A DNA stretch of 64,000 bases from an uncultured Lachnoclostridium sp. (GCA_946415315.1 CAMKRZ010000002.1:124001-188000), one strand, 5' to 3'. Positions 54,277-63,367 are shown, counted from the first letter of the stretch. Numbers and translations are program-made. Notes: generated by a model not told the origin, from the letters alone.

Positions 54277-54306
54277 AAAGACCAGCACGATTAAGCACTG
54301 GTCTTT
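54277..54306 (-). terminator. terminator of the zinc-ribbon gene
   Basis: Perfect 9-bp arms AAAGACCAG / CTGGTCTTT with a 12-base loop that also pairs partly. It lies between the zinc-ribbon gene stop (54361) and the phosphoglycerol transferase gene. Confidence 0.65.
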
Positions 54307-54360
54307 GTGTTGTTTTCGTAACCTGGCCGTTCGGCCGCTTACCTCATCACCGCGACTCGA

Positions 54361-55812
54361 TCAGTCGAGGCCGAGATCCTTCAAATGATCCTTCTCCATC
54401 AGTACCAAAGACCAGGAATCACCGATTTTCATAAATACATAGTTATCGCTTATGGTCTTCGAACCTTCGCTTCCCTTGTATGTGCTCACGCACTCAACAA
54501 GATAAGCTTCCGAGATGTCAAACGAAGTGCCGCATTGCTTCTCAAGATCAGCAGCAAGCGCTTTGCAATCCTTGATCTCATACCGCAGATATGCTTTCGC
54601 TTTCGCGCTGATACCGCTGCCGCAGCTGTCAAGCTCCTCGCCGCAGAAGTCAATGAAAACATCTGCGTCCTGGCAGTTGAAGGAATCGCACACATAACCA
54701 AGAGCATCGTTGTTAATTCCCTTGCGAAGCGATCTTGTACTGCCGTTGATTATACCCGTATTCACATAACCGACAAGTTTCAGGAATTCCTTTTCCTGAT
54801 CCTTGGACAGATTCGTAAAATCGGCAAAGTTCATATCCAGACCGAACAGAGTCTTGTTTCCGGCCTTGCTGATGAAGGAGAAGTACGCAACGCATGCTCC
54901 GGCAAGGATAACCAGGATCAGGACGATGGTGATTATGATGGCCGGCGCTTTGGACTTCTTCTTTTTCTCCGGAACTGCCGCCTGCGGCTGCTGGTAAACC
55001 GGCTGCGCATAGATCGGCTGCTGCATCGGTTGCTGCATAGGCTGCTGCATCGGTTGCTGATACTGCTGCTGCATCGGCTGCTGATACTGTTGCTGTGCAG
55101 GCTGCTGATATTGCTGCATCGGCTGCTGGAACTGCTGAACCGGCTGCTGGTATTGCTGCATCGGCTGCTCATACTGCTGTGCAGGCTGCTGAACCGGCTG
55201 TCCGGGATTCATATATACCGTCTGATCCATCTGCTGATACTGCGGCTGCTGTACGGGCTGCTGATATACTGCCTGCTCCGGCTGCTGAACCGGCTGTACA
55301 GGCTGCTCAAACACAGGCTGAGGCACAGCCTGCTGAATCGGTGCTTCCGCAGCCGCTGCTACCTGCTCCGGAATGGCTTCTGCTGCCTCAACGGTCTGCT
55401 GAACCGGTGCCTCCACAGCTGCTACCTGCTGTATCGGTGCTTCGACTGCTTCGACCACCTGCTGTACAGGTTCCTCAACTGCTGCAACGACCTGCTCCGG
55501 AACGGCTTCCACTGCCTCAACGGTCTGCTGTACAGGCGCTTCCACAGCTTCGACCGCCTGCTGTACAGGCGCTTCCACAGCTTCAACCGCCTGCTGTACG
55601 GGCTCCTCAACTGCTGCAACGACCTGCTCCGGAACGGCTTCCACTGCCTCTATGGTCTGCTGAACCGGCGCTTCCACAGTTGCCGCCTGCTGCACAGGCT
55701 GCTCTACCGCTGCCGCAACGGCTTCCACCACATCCGTATCAACTTTTGTTCCGCAAACGCCGCAAAAAACGGAACCGGGCATTAAACTATTTCCACAGTT
55801 TTTGCAAAACAT
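54361..55812 (-). CDS. zinc-ribbon membrane protein with long Val/Glu/Ala-Gln and Gln-Pro repeats
   Basis: 483 residues. N-terminal zinc ribbon (MFCKNCGNSLMPGSVFCGVCGTK, two CxxC). Then about 140 residues of near-tandem VEAVEAPVQQ/VPEQVVAAVEEPVQQ units, then about 120 residues of QQYQQPMQQ-type Gln/Pro repeats, one membrane helix (about 300-325, APAIIITIVLILVILAGACVAYF), and a roughly 155-residue C-terminal domain with DUF4878-like features. The repeat region is cytoplasmic if the ribbon is inside. Similar zinc_ribbon_2 plus Q/P plus helix proteins occur in clostridia with unknown roles. It has its own consensus promoter and terminator. Confidence 0.8.
   Translation of the reverse strand: MFCKNCGNSLMPGSVFCGVCGTKVDTDVVEAVAAAVEQPVQQAATVEAPVQQTIEAVEAVPEQVVAAVEEPVQQAVEAVEAPVQQAVEAVEAPVQQTVEAVEAVPEQVVAAVEEPVQQVVEAVEAPIQQVAAVEAPVQQTVEAAEAIPEQVAAAAEAPIQQAVPQPVFEQPVQPVQQPEQAVYQQPVQQPQYQQMDQTVYMNPGQPVQQPAQQYEQPMQQYQQPVQQFQQPMQQYQQPAQQQYQQPMQQQYQQPMQQPMQQPMQQPIYAQPVYQQPQAAVPEKKKKSKAPAIIITIVLILVILAGACVAYFSFISKAGNKTLFGLDMNFADFTNLSKDQEKEFLKLVGYVNTGIINGSTRSLRKGINNDALGYVCDSFNCQDADVFIDFCGEELDSCGSGISAKAKAYLRYEIKDCKALAADLEKQCGTSFDISEAYLVECVSTYKGSEGSKTISDNYVFMKIGDSWSLVLMEKDHLKDLGLD
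54980..55740 (-). repeat. coding repeats of the zinc-ribbon protein
   Basis: Two repeat blocks: about 54990-55300 (CTGCTG-rich, encoding QQP/QQY units) and about 55330-55740 (30- to 90-base units encoding EAVEAPVQQ and VPEQVVAAVEE). Unit copies differ by a few bases, so they were duplicated in steps; length variation between strains is expected. Confidence 0.8.
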
Positions 55813-55999
55813 GTTACCCTTCTTTCTGCGCCGAAGCGCTTGTTCCTTCTCCTTATAGAGGATGGCATTCCGAAAACACAGGATCAACTGCATTTACGGA
55901 CCGTCACACATCTCTGAAAATGCTGCTGTTATCAAGGATGTATGGCCATTTTCCGCGTCCGTTACCCCAGGGAAACGACACGTATTCTATAATAAAATA

Positions 56000-56028
56000 A
56001 TTATATTGCATAATCCTTGTTCTATCAA
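56000..56028 (-). promoter_or_regulatory. promoter of the zinc-ribbon protein gene
   Basis: Minus-strand -35 TTGATA (56023-56028), 17-base spacer, -10 TATAAT (perfect, 56000-56005). Predicted start is about 55993, giving a leader of about 180 bases that contains a CATTTTCC octamer (55947). Confidence 0.85.
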
Positions 56029-56066
56029 GCATTTTTTTGTGTTATCCGTCACCAAAAATGCGTCGC

Positions 56067-57767
56067 TCAGGCGCGCATCTCGATGATCGGCGCACCCTTC
56101 TTCCGGATGTAGTCTCCCGTGATGGTCACCGTGCCGATCGTGTCATCCTTCGGAATCTCAAACATGATATCCAGCATGAATTCCTCAATGATGGAGCGAA
56201 GCGCGCGCGCACCGGTGTCGCGCGAAACGGCTTCCTCCGCGATGACATCAAGCGCGGACTCATCAAACAGAAGTTTCACCTCGTCCATCGCAAGAAGCTT
56301 CTGGTACTGCTTGAGGATCGCGTTTTTCGGCTCTGTGAGGATGCGCTTCATCGCCTCCTTATCAAGCCCGCGAAGCGCGAAGATCATCGGCAGACGCCCG
56401 ATAAACTCGGGAATCATGCCATACTCGCGCAGATCCTCGGTCGTGGTCTTCGTGAGAAGGTCCGGATCCTTGTCGTAAGTATCTTTCAAATTGGCGTTAA
56501 AGCCCATGGTAAATGACTTCGTCAGACGCGTCTTGACGATCTCATCGAGGCCCGGGAACGCTCCGCCGCAGATAAACAGGATGTTCTTCGTGTTGATCAT
56601 CGTCTGCGGAACCATCGCGCTCTTGCTGGAGGCACCGACCGGCACTTCCACCTCGGCGCCCTCGAGAAGTTTCAGAAGCCCCTGCTGCACACTCTCACCG
56701 CTGACATCACGGCTTGTCGTATTTTTCTTCTTGGCGATCTTGTCGATCTCATCGATAAACACGATACCGTGCTCCGCGCGCTCCACGTCGTTGTCCGCGT
56801 TGGCGAGCAGCTTGGACAGCACGCTCTCCACGTCATCACCGATATAGCCGGCCTCCGTCAGAGAAGTCGCATCAGTGATCGCCAGCGGAACATTCAGAAG
56901 CCTCGCAAGCGTCTGTACAAGATAGGTCTTGCCGCAGCCGGTCGGTCCGATCATCAGCATGTTGGATTTTTCGATGGTCACGTCATCGCGGAACGCATCC
57001 TCCTCCTGGCGGCGGACACGCTTGTAATGATTGTAAACTGCCACGCTGATGACTTTCTTCGCATAATCCTGACCGATCACATACTCGTCAAGGCGCGCTT
57101 TGATCTCGTGCGGCGCAGGAAGCGCAGCGATGTCCATGATATCCTTGTCTGCCTCTCCTGCCTCAGCTGCCTCTTCTTCCTTCGTTTTCTTCTTCGGACG
57201 CGGGCGCACATTTTCCCCCTGCATCATCTCGGGGAAAACAAATTTCACGCCGGCGAGCGGCATTCCGCCGAACAGCTTTTTGAACAGCTGGCCCGGATCG
57301 ATCCCCCCTTCCACACCGTCCTTACGTTCCGGTTTCTCCTGATCGTCGGTATCGTCTTCCGGAATGACGTTGCTCTCGATCGTGATCGTCACATTCGAAT
57401 CATCCGCATCGTCTTCCGGGTCGGAATGGATCTCGAAAGAGTCCGTTTTCTTCGTGTTCGCATCGTCTGCCCGCGCTGCATCCCTGCCGGTTGTCCGCGT
57501 TGCGGGATCGTCTTTTTTCCCCTCTCCGGAGGACGGTTTGTTCTGTTCCGCGTTCTTCGAGGAAGCCAGTTTCTGCGCCTGCGCAGCCATCGCGCTCGCC
57601 TGATCCAGAAGTCTCTGCATGCAATTGCTGCACACAGGCATTCCCGGAGGAACCGTCACCATGTTTCCGACGTCCTTTTCGCTCTTTCCGCAAAGCATAC
57701 AGAACTTCGGCTTTCTCTTGTTCTCATCATTTCTGTTATCGTTATTGTTTGTATCGTTTGTACTCAT
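56067..57767 (-). CDS. clpX: ATP-dependent Clp protease ATP-binding subunit ClpX with acidic insertion
   Basis: 566 residues against about 420 for typical ClpX. N-terminal zinc-binding dimerisation domain with CMLC (Cys 23, 26) and CSNC (Cys 46, 49). AAA+ core from about 210: Walker [10 protein letters not shown] near 275, pore loop GYIGDD, Walker [11 protein letters not shown], and [10 protein letters not shown]. The ClpP-docking loop reads MGF where IGF is usual. Between them, about residues 60-205 form a disordered Asp/Glu/Lys-rich insertion, including a conserved-looking [19 protein letters not shown] patch. The unfoldase function should be intact. ATG at 57767 has a GGAAA site. No clpP is adjacent. 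Confidence 0.95.
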   Translation of the reverse strand: MSTNDTNNNDNRNDENKRKPKFCMLCGKSEKDVGNMVTVPPGMPVCSNCMQRLLDQASAMAAQAQKLASSKNAEQNKPSSGEGKKDDPATRTTGRDAARADDANTKKTDSFEIHSDPEDDADDSNVTITIESNVIPEDDTDDQEKPERKDGVEGGIDPGQLFKKLFGGMPLAGVKFVFPEMMQGENVRPRPKKKTKEEEAAEAGEADKDIMDIAALPAPHEIKARLDEYVIGQDYAKKVISVAVYNHYKRVRRQEEDAFRDDVTIEKSNMLMIGPTGCGKTYLVQTLARLLNVPLAITDATSLTEAGYIGDDVESVLSKLLANADNDVERAEHGIVFIDEIDKIAKKKNTTSRDVSGESVQQGLLKLLEGAEVEVPVGASSKSAMVPQTMINTKNILFICGGAFPGLDEIVKTRLTKSFTMGFNANLKDTYDKDPDLLTKTTTEDLREYGMIPEFIGRLPMIFALRGLDKEAMKRILTEPKNAILKQYQKLLAMDEVKLLFDESALDVIAEEAVSRDTGARALRSIIEEFMLDIMFEIPKDDTIGTVTITGDYIRKKGAPIIEMRA

Positions 57768-57814
57768 AGTTTCCTTTCCGGTATTCACGCCCGTTGCGCT
57801 TTCTCACCCACTGC

Positions 57815-57843
57815 ATTGTACTATGAAACCGCTCTGATTGCAA
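57815..57843 (-). promoter_or_regulatory. clpX promoter
   Basis: Minus-strand -35 TTGCAA (57838-57843), 17-base spacer, -10 TACAAT (57815-57820). Predicted leader of about 40 bases. No CtsR- or CIRCE-like repeat was seen. Confidence 0.8.
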
Positions 57844-57866
57844 GCGTCACGACCCTCCCGCCACCC

Positions 57867-57886
57867 GGTTTCACAATGGTTTCACA
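57867..57886 (+). promoter_or_regulatory. direct repeat upstream of htrA
   Basis: Two copies of GGTTTCACA (57867-57875, 57878-57886) spaced one helical turn (11 bases) apart, with TTCACA again near 57923. A TATAGT at about 57952 could be the htrA -10. Repeated TTTTCAYA octamers are known upstream of htrA-type genes of Bacillus subtilis; resemblance here is suggestive only. Confidence 0.45.
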
Positions 57887-58060
57887 TTCGTTTTTCCACA
57901 CTGTACAAGAATTTGCAAAGCCTTCACAAAAGCGACACAGTATCTCGGTATAGTAAAACCATCCGAAATACGAAGTCCGGGGGACTTGTCATGCTGACCT
58001 CTGTTGTTTCATGTAAACAGAAGTCCGGCAGATTTGCTATATCATACGGGGGAACCTGAC

Positions 58061-59281
58061 ATGAAATTTCTGAAAAATCTGACTCTCGTCCTTTGTTTCC
58101 TGCTCATTGCGGCCGGAACCTGCTATGGCGCGATTCATTTCCTGACGAACGAAAAAGATGCGACGAAGGATGGCAAATCCAACGCAAACATAACCGTAAC
58201 GTCCTCGGTGACGAAGGCTCCGACTTCATCCGAACCGCAGCCGACGCCTTCCGTCGTGCTGAAGAAGACGGATTCGGTGAAAGTCGAGAACGTATCCGAT
58301 GTCATCATCAGCGATTTGGCGAAAAATGTACTTCCTTCCGTTGTGCAGATCAACTGCAAGGTCGCTATGAGCGATTTCTGGGGGCGCACACAGACCGGTA
58401 CATCACAGGGTTCGGGAATCATTCTGGATTCCGGTGAGGGTCTTCTGTACATTGCCACCAACCACCATGTGATCGAGGATGCCACGGCCATCACCGTCAT
58501 TTTCCCGGACAGTTCCGAGGCTGAGGCAGAGCTCCTCGGTTCCGATGCCGCTGGCGATCTCGCGATCCTGACAGTCGCCACTGACAAACTCAGTGACGAT
58601 GCCCTCGCATCCTGCCGCGTGGCTTCTCTCGCCACCGAAACTCCGACCGAAGTCGGTGATATGGTTGTTGCTCTCGGAAACGCGCTCGGCTACGGTACTT
58701 CCGTCACGGTCGGCTACGTGAGCGCTCTCGACCGCGAGGTGTCCGGTGACTACGGCGAGTTTCTTCTGATCCAGACGGACGCCGCCATCAATCCCGGAAA
58801 CAGCGGCGGCGCGCTGGTCAACATGAAGGGTGAGGTCATCGGCATTAACTCCATGAAATACGCCGAAAGCTACTCCCGCATTGAGGGCATGGGCTTTGCC
58901 ATTCCGATCACGCAAGCTCTCCCGATCCTCAACGAACTGAAAAAGCAGAAATCCTTCCCTGCGGAGGAAGCAGGTTATCTCGGCGTCTACATCACAACCG
59001 TGACATCCGAGATGCAGCAGACATTCGGATGGCCGAAGGGCGTCTATGTCTCATCGGTTATGGAGAACAGTGCCGCTGCTTCCGCAGGTCTGATCTCCGG
59101 CGATATCGTCCTCTCCGTCAACGGCATTCGCGTGTATGATACGGAACAACTGATCTCGCGCGTTACCTCGTATCAGGCCGGCACCGAGATCAATCTCGTC
59201 GTGAGTCGGGAAAATGATTCCGGCCGCTCGGAGATCACCGTCCCCGTCACACTGATGGTGCGCGACGACATCAAAGACTGA
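58061..59281 (+). CDS. htrA: HtrA/DegP-like membrane-anchored serine protease
   Basis: 406 residues. N-terminal signal anchor (about 6-27), a Ser/Thr/Pro-rich stalk, a trypsin-like domain with the catalytic triad in ATNHHVIED (His), GDLAILTV (Asp) and INPGNSGGALVN (Ser), then one PDZ domain (from about 300, EAGYLGVYITTV, ASAGLISGDIVLSVNG). It degrades or refolds misfolded exported proteins outside the membrane. The start at 58061 has a GGGGGA site. Monocistronic and divergent from clpX, so two protein-quality-control genes share one intergenic region of 293 bases. Confidence 0.95.
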   Translation: MKFLKNLTLVLCFLLIAAGTCYGAIHFLTNEKDATKDGKSNANITVTSSVTKAPTSSEPQPTPSVVLKKTDSVKVENVSDVIISDLAKNVLPSVVQINCKVAMSDFWGRTQTGTSQGSGIILDSGEGLLYIATNHHVIEDATAITVIFPDSSEAEAELLGSDAAGDLAILTVATDKLSDDALASCRVASLATETPTEVGDMVVALGNALGYGTSVTVGYVSALDREVSGDYGEFLLIQTDAAINPGNSGGALVNMKGEVIGINSMKYAESYSRIEGMGFAIPITQALPILNELKKQKSFPAEEAGYLGVYITTVTSEMQQTFGWPKGVYVSSVMENSAAASAGLISGDIVLSVNGIRVYDTEQLISRVTSYQAGTEINLVVSRENDSGRSEITVPVTLMVRDDIKD

Positions 59282-59305
59282 TCGTCATTCAAAACATGAA
59301 GAAAA

Positions 59306-59338
59306 CGCGATTCCGCACTTTTCGGAATCGCGTTTTTT
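59306..59338. terminator. bidirectional terminator between htrA and glf
   Basis: Perfect 10-bp arms CGCGATTCCG / CGGAATCGCG with a 7-base loop, followed by TTTTTT on the plus strand and by TTTT on the minus strand. Confidence 0.92.
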
Positions 59339-59380
59339 GTTACTCATACAATAGTGTCAATCTCCTGCCGTCTCCGCTGA

Positions 59381-60475
59381 TCACAGCACCTCCGCGCACT
59401 TCGCAAGCGCGGAAGCGATCACCTTGTCCATGTCGTAGTACTTGTACTCGCCGAGACGTCCGCCGAAGATCACTTTCGTCTGCTCGTCCGCGAGCGCACG
59501 ATACCGCGCATAGAGCGCCCGGTTGGCTTCGTCTCCGACCGGATAGTACGGCTCCTCGCCGGGCTTCCACTCGGTCGGATACTCCTTCGAGATCACGGTC
59601 TTCGGCTGCTTGCCGAACACAAAATGCTTGTGCTCGATTATGCGCGTGTACGGGATCTCACGCTCCGTGTAGTTGACAACGGCGTTGCCCTGATAGTTGT
59701 CCGTATCAAGCAACTCGTGCTCGAACGTCACCTTTCTGTAGGCGAGATTTCCGTAACAGTATCCGAAGAACTCATCGATCGCACCGGTATAGATCACCTT
59801 CTCTGCCTGCGCGTCCCAGCTCTCGCGATCCGCGAGATAATCGACTCCCAGCCGCACCTCAACGCCGTCGAGCATGCGCTCGACCATCTTCGTGTATCCT
59901 TCCGTGGGAATGCCCTGGAACCGGTCGTTGAAGTAGTTGTTATCATACGTAAAACGAAGCGGCAGCCGCTTGATGATCGAGGCCGGAAGGTCCTTGCAGT
60001 CGCGTCCCCACTGCTTCTCCGTGTAGCCCTTCACGAGCTTGACGAAGACGTCGCGACCGACCATGGAGATCGCCTGCTCCTCGAGGTTCTTCGGCTCGGT
60101 AATGCCCTCCTTGGCAATCTGAGCAGCGATGATATCCTTCGCCTCCTGCGGCGTCTTGATGTTCCACAGGCGACTGAACGTGTTCATGTTGAACGGCAGA
60201 TTGTACAGCTCGTCCTTATAGACCGCAACCGGCGAATTGATGTAGTTGTTGAACTCCGCGAACTGATTCACGAAATCCCACACCGCACGATCCGATGTAT
60301 GGAAAATGTGCGCTCCGTACCAGTGTACCGGAATCCCTTCCACGTCCTTGCAGTACGCGTTGCCGGCGATATGATCCCTCCGGTCGATGACAAGCACGCT
60401 TTTCCCCTTTTTCTTCGCTTCATAGGCAAATGTCGCACCGTACAGACCGGCGCCGACGATCAGATAATCATACAT
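59381..60475 (-). CDS. glf: UDP-galactopyranose mutase
   Basis: Flavoenzyme converting UDP-galactopyranose to UDP-galactofuranose, for surface glycans. 364 residues. FAD motif DYLIVGAGLYGATFAYEAKKKG, GNAYCKDVEGIPVHWYGAHIFHT, KLVKGYTEKQWGRDCKDLP (the conserved Trp and Lys), and the C-terminal FGGRLGEYKYYDMDKVI. It follows the IspD/TarI-type gene on the same strand, which suggests a role in cell-wall polymer precursor supply; no galactofuranosyltransferase is in the window. Confidence 0.97.
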   Translation of the reverse strand: MYDYLIVGAGLYGATFAYEAKKKGKSVLVIDRRDHIAGNAYCKDVEGIPVHWYGAHIFHTSDRAVWDFVNQFAEFNNYINSPVAVYKDELYNLPFNMNTFSRLWNIKTPQEAKDIIAAQIAKEGITEPKNLEEQAISMVGRDVFVKLVKGYTEKQWGRDCKDLPASIIKRLPLRFTYDNNYFNDRFQGIPTEGYTKMVERMLDGVEVRLGVDYLADRESWDAQAEKVIYTGAIDEFFGYCYGNLAYRKVTFEHELLDTDNYQGNAVVNYTEREIPYTRIIEHKHFVFGKQPKTVISKEYPTEWKPGEEPYYPVGDEANRALYARYRALADEQTKVIFGGRLGEYKYYDMDKVIASALAKCAEVL

Positions 60476-60567
60476 TTCGCAACCTTTCTCCCATTTTCCG
60501 ACGATATCTCACACCCGGAAAGGAATCTTTATTCGGACTCTCTTACTGTCTGTTTGTTCGGAGTTGA

Positions 60568-61314
60568 TCACTCTCCGTCCGCATCACTGTCCGGCTTCTC
60601 CTCGTCGAGGACTCTTCTCTTCGCGGCCTCCAGATCCTCCGGCGTTGTGATCTTGCTATTGCCGACGGCACCATCCACTACTTTCACGCGAAGTCCGGCG
60701 CTGATATACATGCCGCTGATATCCGTGCGGAATTCCCGGTCGGCAACAGAGAGTCTTTTGTAAACCCGTCGCCACATTCCGAGGTAAACCGTCTGCGGCG
60801 TCTGCGCATGCATCATATTGATCCGTTTCGGAGCTTCCACCACCTCGGAATTCGCTCCGATCCTCAGGATCGTGTCCGACGCCGGGATTGCCGCCGTCAC
60901 GCCGGTCTTTTCATCCGCCGACTGCAGCATTTTGATGGTTCTCCGGATGATGTCTCCCGTGACAAACGGCCGCACCGCATCATGTGTCACCATGATGGTC
61001 GAGTCCGGTGCTTTCAGCCTCGTCACCGCATACTCCGTGATGCTCCACATCGTCTCGTTGCGGTTCGCGCCACCTTCGGTCACGCGCACTTTCTTTCGGA
61101 GATCCCCGTAACCTGCCTCATCCAGCAGCTGCTTCGTATAGGTGACCCATTCCTTCGGCACGCCGATGATCACGGTATCGATCTCCTCACAAGCAAGAAA
61201 TGCATCCACCGAGCGAAGAAGAATCGTCCGGTTGCCGAGTTTCAGAAACTGTTTCGGTACTGCCGTCCCCATACGGCGTCCCGTACCGCCTGCTACAATT
61301 GCCCCGATGATCAT
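60568..61314 (-). CDS. IspD/TarI-family cytidylyltransferase
   Basis: 248 residues. Nucleotide-binding start IGAIVAGGTGRRMGTAVPKQFL, GGANRNETMW, the metal/substrate region VTHDAVRPFVTGDII, and QTPQTVYLGMWRR. IspD (MEP pathway, 4-diphosphocytidyl-methylerythritol) and TarI (CDP-ribitol for teichoic acid) share these motifs. The ANRNETMW segment and the following glf gene lean towards a polyol-phosphate cytidylyltransferase, whereas no other isoprenoid gene is adjacent. I leave it as family-level. It starts 15 bases after leuA with a GGGAGG site. Confidence 0.88.
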   Translation of the reverse strand: MIIGAIVAGGTGRRMGTAVPKQFLKLGNRTILLRSVDAFLACEEIDTVIIGVPKEWVTYTKQLLDEAGYGDLRKKVRVTEGGANRNETMWSITEYAVTRLKAPDSTIMVTHDAVRPFVTGDIIRRTIKMLQSADEKTGVTAAIPASDTILRIGANSEVVEAPKRINMMHAQTPQTVYLGMWRRVYKRLSVADREFRTDISGMYISAGLRVKVVDGAVGNSKITTPEDLEAAKRRVLDEEKPDSDADGE

Positions 61315-61329
61315 AGCAACAAACCTCCC

Positions 61330-63009
61330 TTATGCTTCCTTCCCCAGTAAGCGGTTGACCGCGCAGAACATGGCGCGGATCGATGCACGCGTGATGTTGG
61401 AGCTGATCCCGACGCCGAAGGTCGTCCGACCTGTTACATTGTCCTGCATCTGCACGTACGCGGCTGCCTGCGCCTCGGAACCCGAGTTGAGCGCGTGCTC
61501 CGTGTAGTCCAGAATGCGGATGTCGAAGCCGAGTTCCTGCTGAAGCCCCTTCTTCACCGCGTCGATCGGTCCGTTGCCGTAGCAGTCCATCTCCGCATCG
61601 GTTCCGCGGTAGTTGTACCACAGATGCGCGTGCGTCGTGTACTCCTCCTCCGTATCGGTGCGGTCGTCGATGCTGCACCGCAGAAAATGAAGCGGCTTCT
61701 TACGCTCAAGATACTCGCTCCGGAACACTCCGAAAATGTCCTCACGCGTAAGCTCGCTGCCGAGCGTCTCCGCGAAACGCTGTACGCGCGCGGCGAACTC
61801 CCGGTGCATTTCCTTCGGCAGATTGAAGCCGTAATAGTTCTTTAAAACATACGCGACGCCGCCCTTGCCGGACTGCGAATTGATGCGCACAACCGTCTCG
61901 TACGTGCGGCCGATATCCTCCGGGTCGATCAGGAGATACGGCACTTTCCACTCTCCGTCCCCGTCCTTCGCCATCGTCTGGAAGCCCTTGCTGATCGCGT
62001 CCTGATGACCTCCGGAAAATGCAGTGAACGCGAAGCGTCCCGCATAGGGATGCCTCGGGGAGATCGGCATTTTCACGAGTTCCTCGTAACTCTCCATGAT
62101 CGAGTCGATATCCGACAGTGCAAGCTCGGGGTCGATCCCGACCGCATACAGATTATAGGCGAGCGTAATAATATCCATGTTGCCGGTGCGCTCTCCGTTG
62201 CCGAACAACGTGCCCTCCACGCGCTGTGCCCCCGCCATGAGCGCGAGTTCCGCACTGGCGATGCCTGTCCCGCGGTCATTGTGCGTATGTACGCTTACCG
62301 TAACGAACTCGCGGTATTTCAGCCGGTCGGACACCCATTCCACCTGGTCGGCATAAACATTGGGCGTGTTCAGCTCCACAGTCTCCGGCAGGTTGATGAT
62401 CGCGCGGCGTTCCGCGCACGGCTCCCACGCATCGAGTACTGCGTTGCAGATTGCCACGGCGTACTCCGGCTCCGTTCCGCTGAAACTCTCCGGGGAATAT
62501 TCGAGCACAAGCTCTCCGTCAAACCGGTCCGCAAACTCCCGCACTTTCCTCGCAGCGCGGACTGCAATCTCCGTGACCTCGGCTTTTGATTTGCCGAAGA
62601 CCACTTCTCTCTGCAGCACAGACGTGGGATTGTAGATGTGGAAAATGACTTTGGGCAGTCCCGAAACCGCCTGACATGTCTCCTCGATCTGTTCCGGGCG
62701 GCACTGTGCTAGCACCTGGATGTAGACGTCGTCCGGCACCAGACCGTTCTCCGCCAGCGCCCTCACAAACTCCCGCTCCGTGCTCGATGCCGCAGGGAAT
62801 CCGACCTCGATCTCGCGGATCCCGAGGTCACAGAGAATGCGGAACAGACGCAGTTTCTCCTCCACCGTCATGGGCTCCACGAGCGCCTGATTGCCGTCCC
62901 GAAGATCTACACTGCACCACACCGGCGCCTTTGTGATCTGTGCCGACGGCCAGCGGCGCTCCGGATAGTCCGGCACCGGAAATTTGTGATATTTTCCTGG
63001 CTGTAACAT
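61330..63009 (-). CDS. leuA: 2-isopropylmalate synthase (LeuA type 2)
   Basis: First committed step of leucine synthesis: acetyl-CoA plus 2-oxoisovalerate. 559 residues, the longer actinobacterial/clostridial LeuA type. Opening KYHKFPVPDYPERRWPSAQITKAPVWCSVDLRDGNQAL, catalytic TIM barrel to about 340 with SVHTHNDRGTGIASAELAL and GNGERTGNMDI, and a C-terminal leucine-feedback domain after about 430. GGGGAG site six bases ahead. No other leu genes are here. A hairpin in its leader lacks the features of a T-box. Confidence 0.96.
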   Translation of the reverse strand: MLQPGKYHKFPVPDYPERRWPSAQITKAPVWCSVDLRDGNQALVEPMTVEEKLRLFRILCDLGIREIEVGFPAASSTEREFVRALAENGLVPDDVYIQVLAQCRPEQIEETCQAVSGLPKVIFHIYNPTSVLQREVVFGKSKAEVTEIAVRAARKVREFADRFDGELVLEYSPESFSGTEPEYAVAICNAVLDAWEPCAERRAIINLPETVELNTPNVYADQVEWVSDRLKYREFVTVSVHTHNDRGTGIASAELALMAGAQRVEGTLFGNGERTGNMDIITLAYNLYAVGIDPELALSDIDSIMESYEELVKMPISPRHPYAGRFAFTAFSGGHQDAISKGFQTMAKDGDGEWKVPYLLIDPEDIGRTYETVVRINSQSGKGGVAYVLKNYYGFNLPKEMHREFAARVQRFAETLGSELTREDIFGVFRSEYLERKKPLHFLRCSIDDRTDTEEEYTTHAHLWYNYRGTDAEMDCYGNGPIDAVKKGLQQELGFDIRILDYTEHALNSGSEAQAAAYVQMQDNVTGRTTFGVGISSNITRASIRAMFCAVNRLLGKEA

Positions 63010-63030
63010 AAAAAACTCCCCGTAAACTAA

Positions 63031-63068
63031 CGAAGTGCTCCATACAACGCATCATATAAAGCACTTCG
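63031..63068 (-). promoter_or_regulatory. leuA leader hairpin
   Basis: Perfect 9-bp arms CGAAGTGCT / AGCACTTCG with a 20-base loop between the HPr-like gene and leuA. No T tract follows, so it is not a simple terminator. An in-frame leader peptide with leucine codons was not found. Confidence 0.45.
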
Positions 63069-63100
63069 GTTTGTTGTTTCTCTTGTCTTAACTGCGCAGA

Positions 63101-63367
63101 TCAAAGAAGCCCGAAGCCGGTCTCAACGCCCTCGATCAGCTCGCGGAGAGCATCCTCCTCGCCCTCACCGTCGCAGACGATCTCGATCTCTTCATCCTTC
63201 TTCACCTGTGCGCTCAGAATACCAAGAACGCTCTTCGCGTTGACACGGTACTCCCGGATCACAAGATACGCCATACACGGGTATGTGAGCGCTATGCTGC
63301 TCATTTTCCCGGCGGGCTTAATGTGTAATCCCTTCTCGTTTCGTACAGTTGCCTTCCCCGTTACCAT
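63101..63367 (-). CDS. HPr-family phosphocarrier protein
   Basis: 88 residues. The phosphoacceptor region is NEKGLHIKPAGKM, so His15 is kept while the usual Arg17 is Lys (GLHARPA in standard HPr). The regulatory Ser46 region is NAKSVLGILSAQV, also kept. It may be a true HPr or a Crh-like/variant HPr for regulation; a ptsI gene is not adjacent, which favours a secondary copy. GGAGG site at 63367. It lies 91 bases ahead of leuA. Confidence 0.88.
   Translation of the reverse strand: MVTGKATVRNEKGLHIKPAGKMSSIALTYPCMAYLVIREYRVNAKSVLGILSAQVKKDEEIEIVCDGEGEEDALRELIEGVETGFGLL

Noticed and set aside
63010-63100. T-box leader before leuA (also considered before glnS and thrC)
   Set aside because: No specifier region or GGTGGNACCGCG-like anti-terminator sequence is present, and the gaps are too short.
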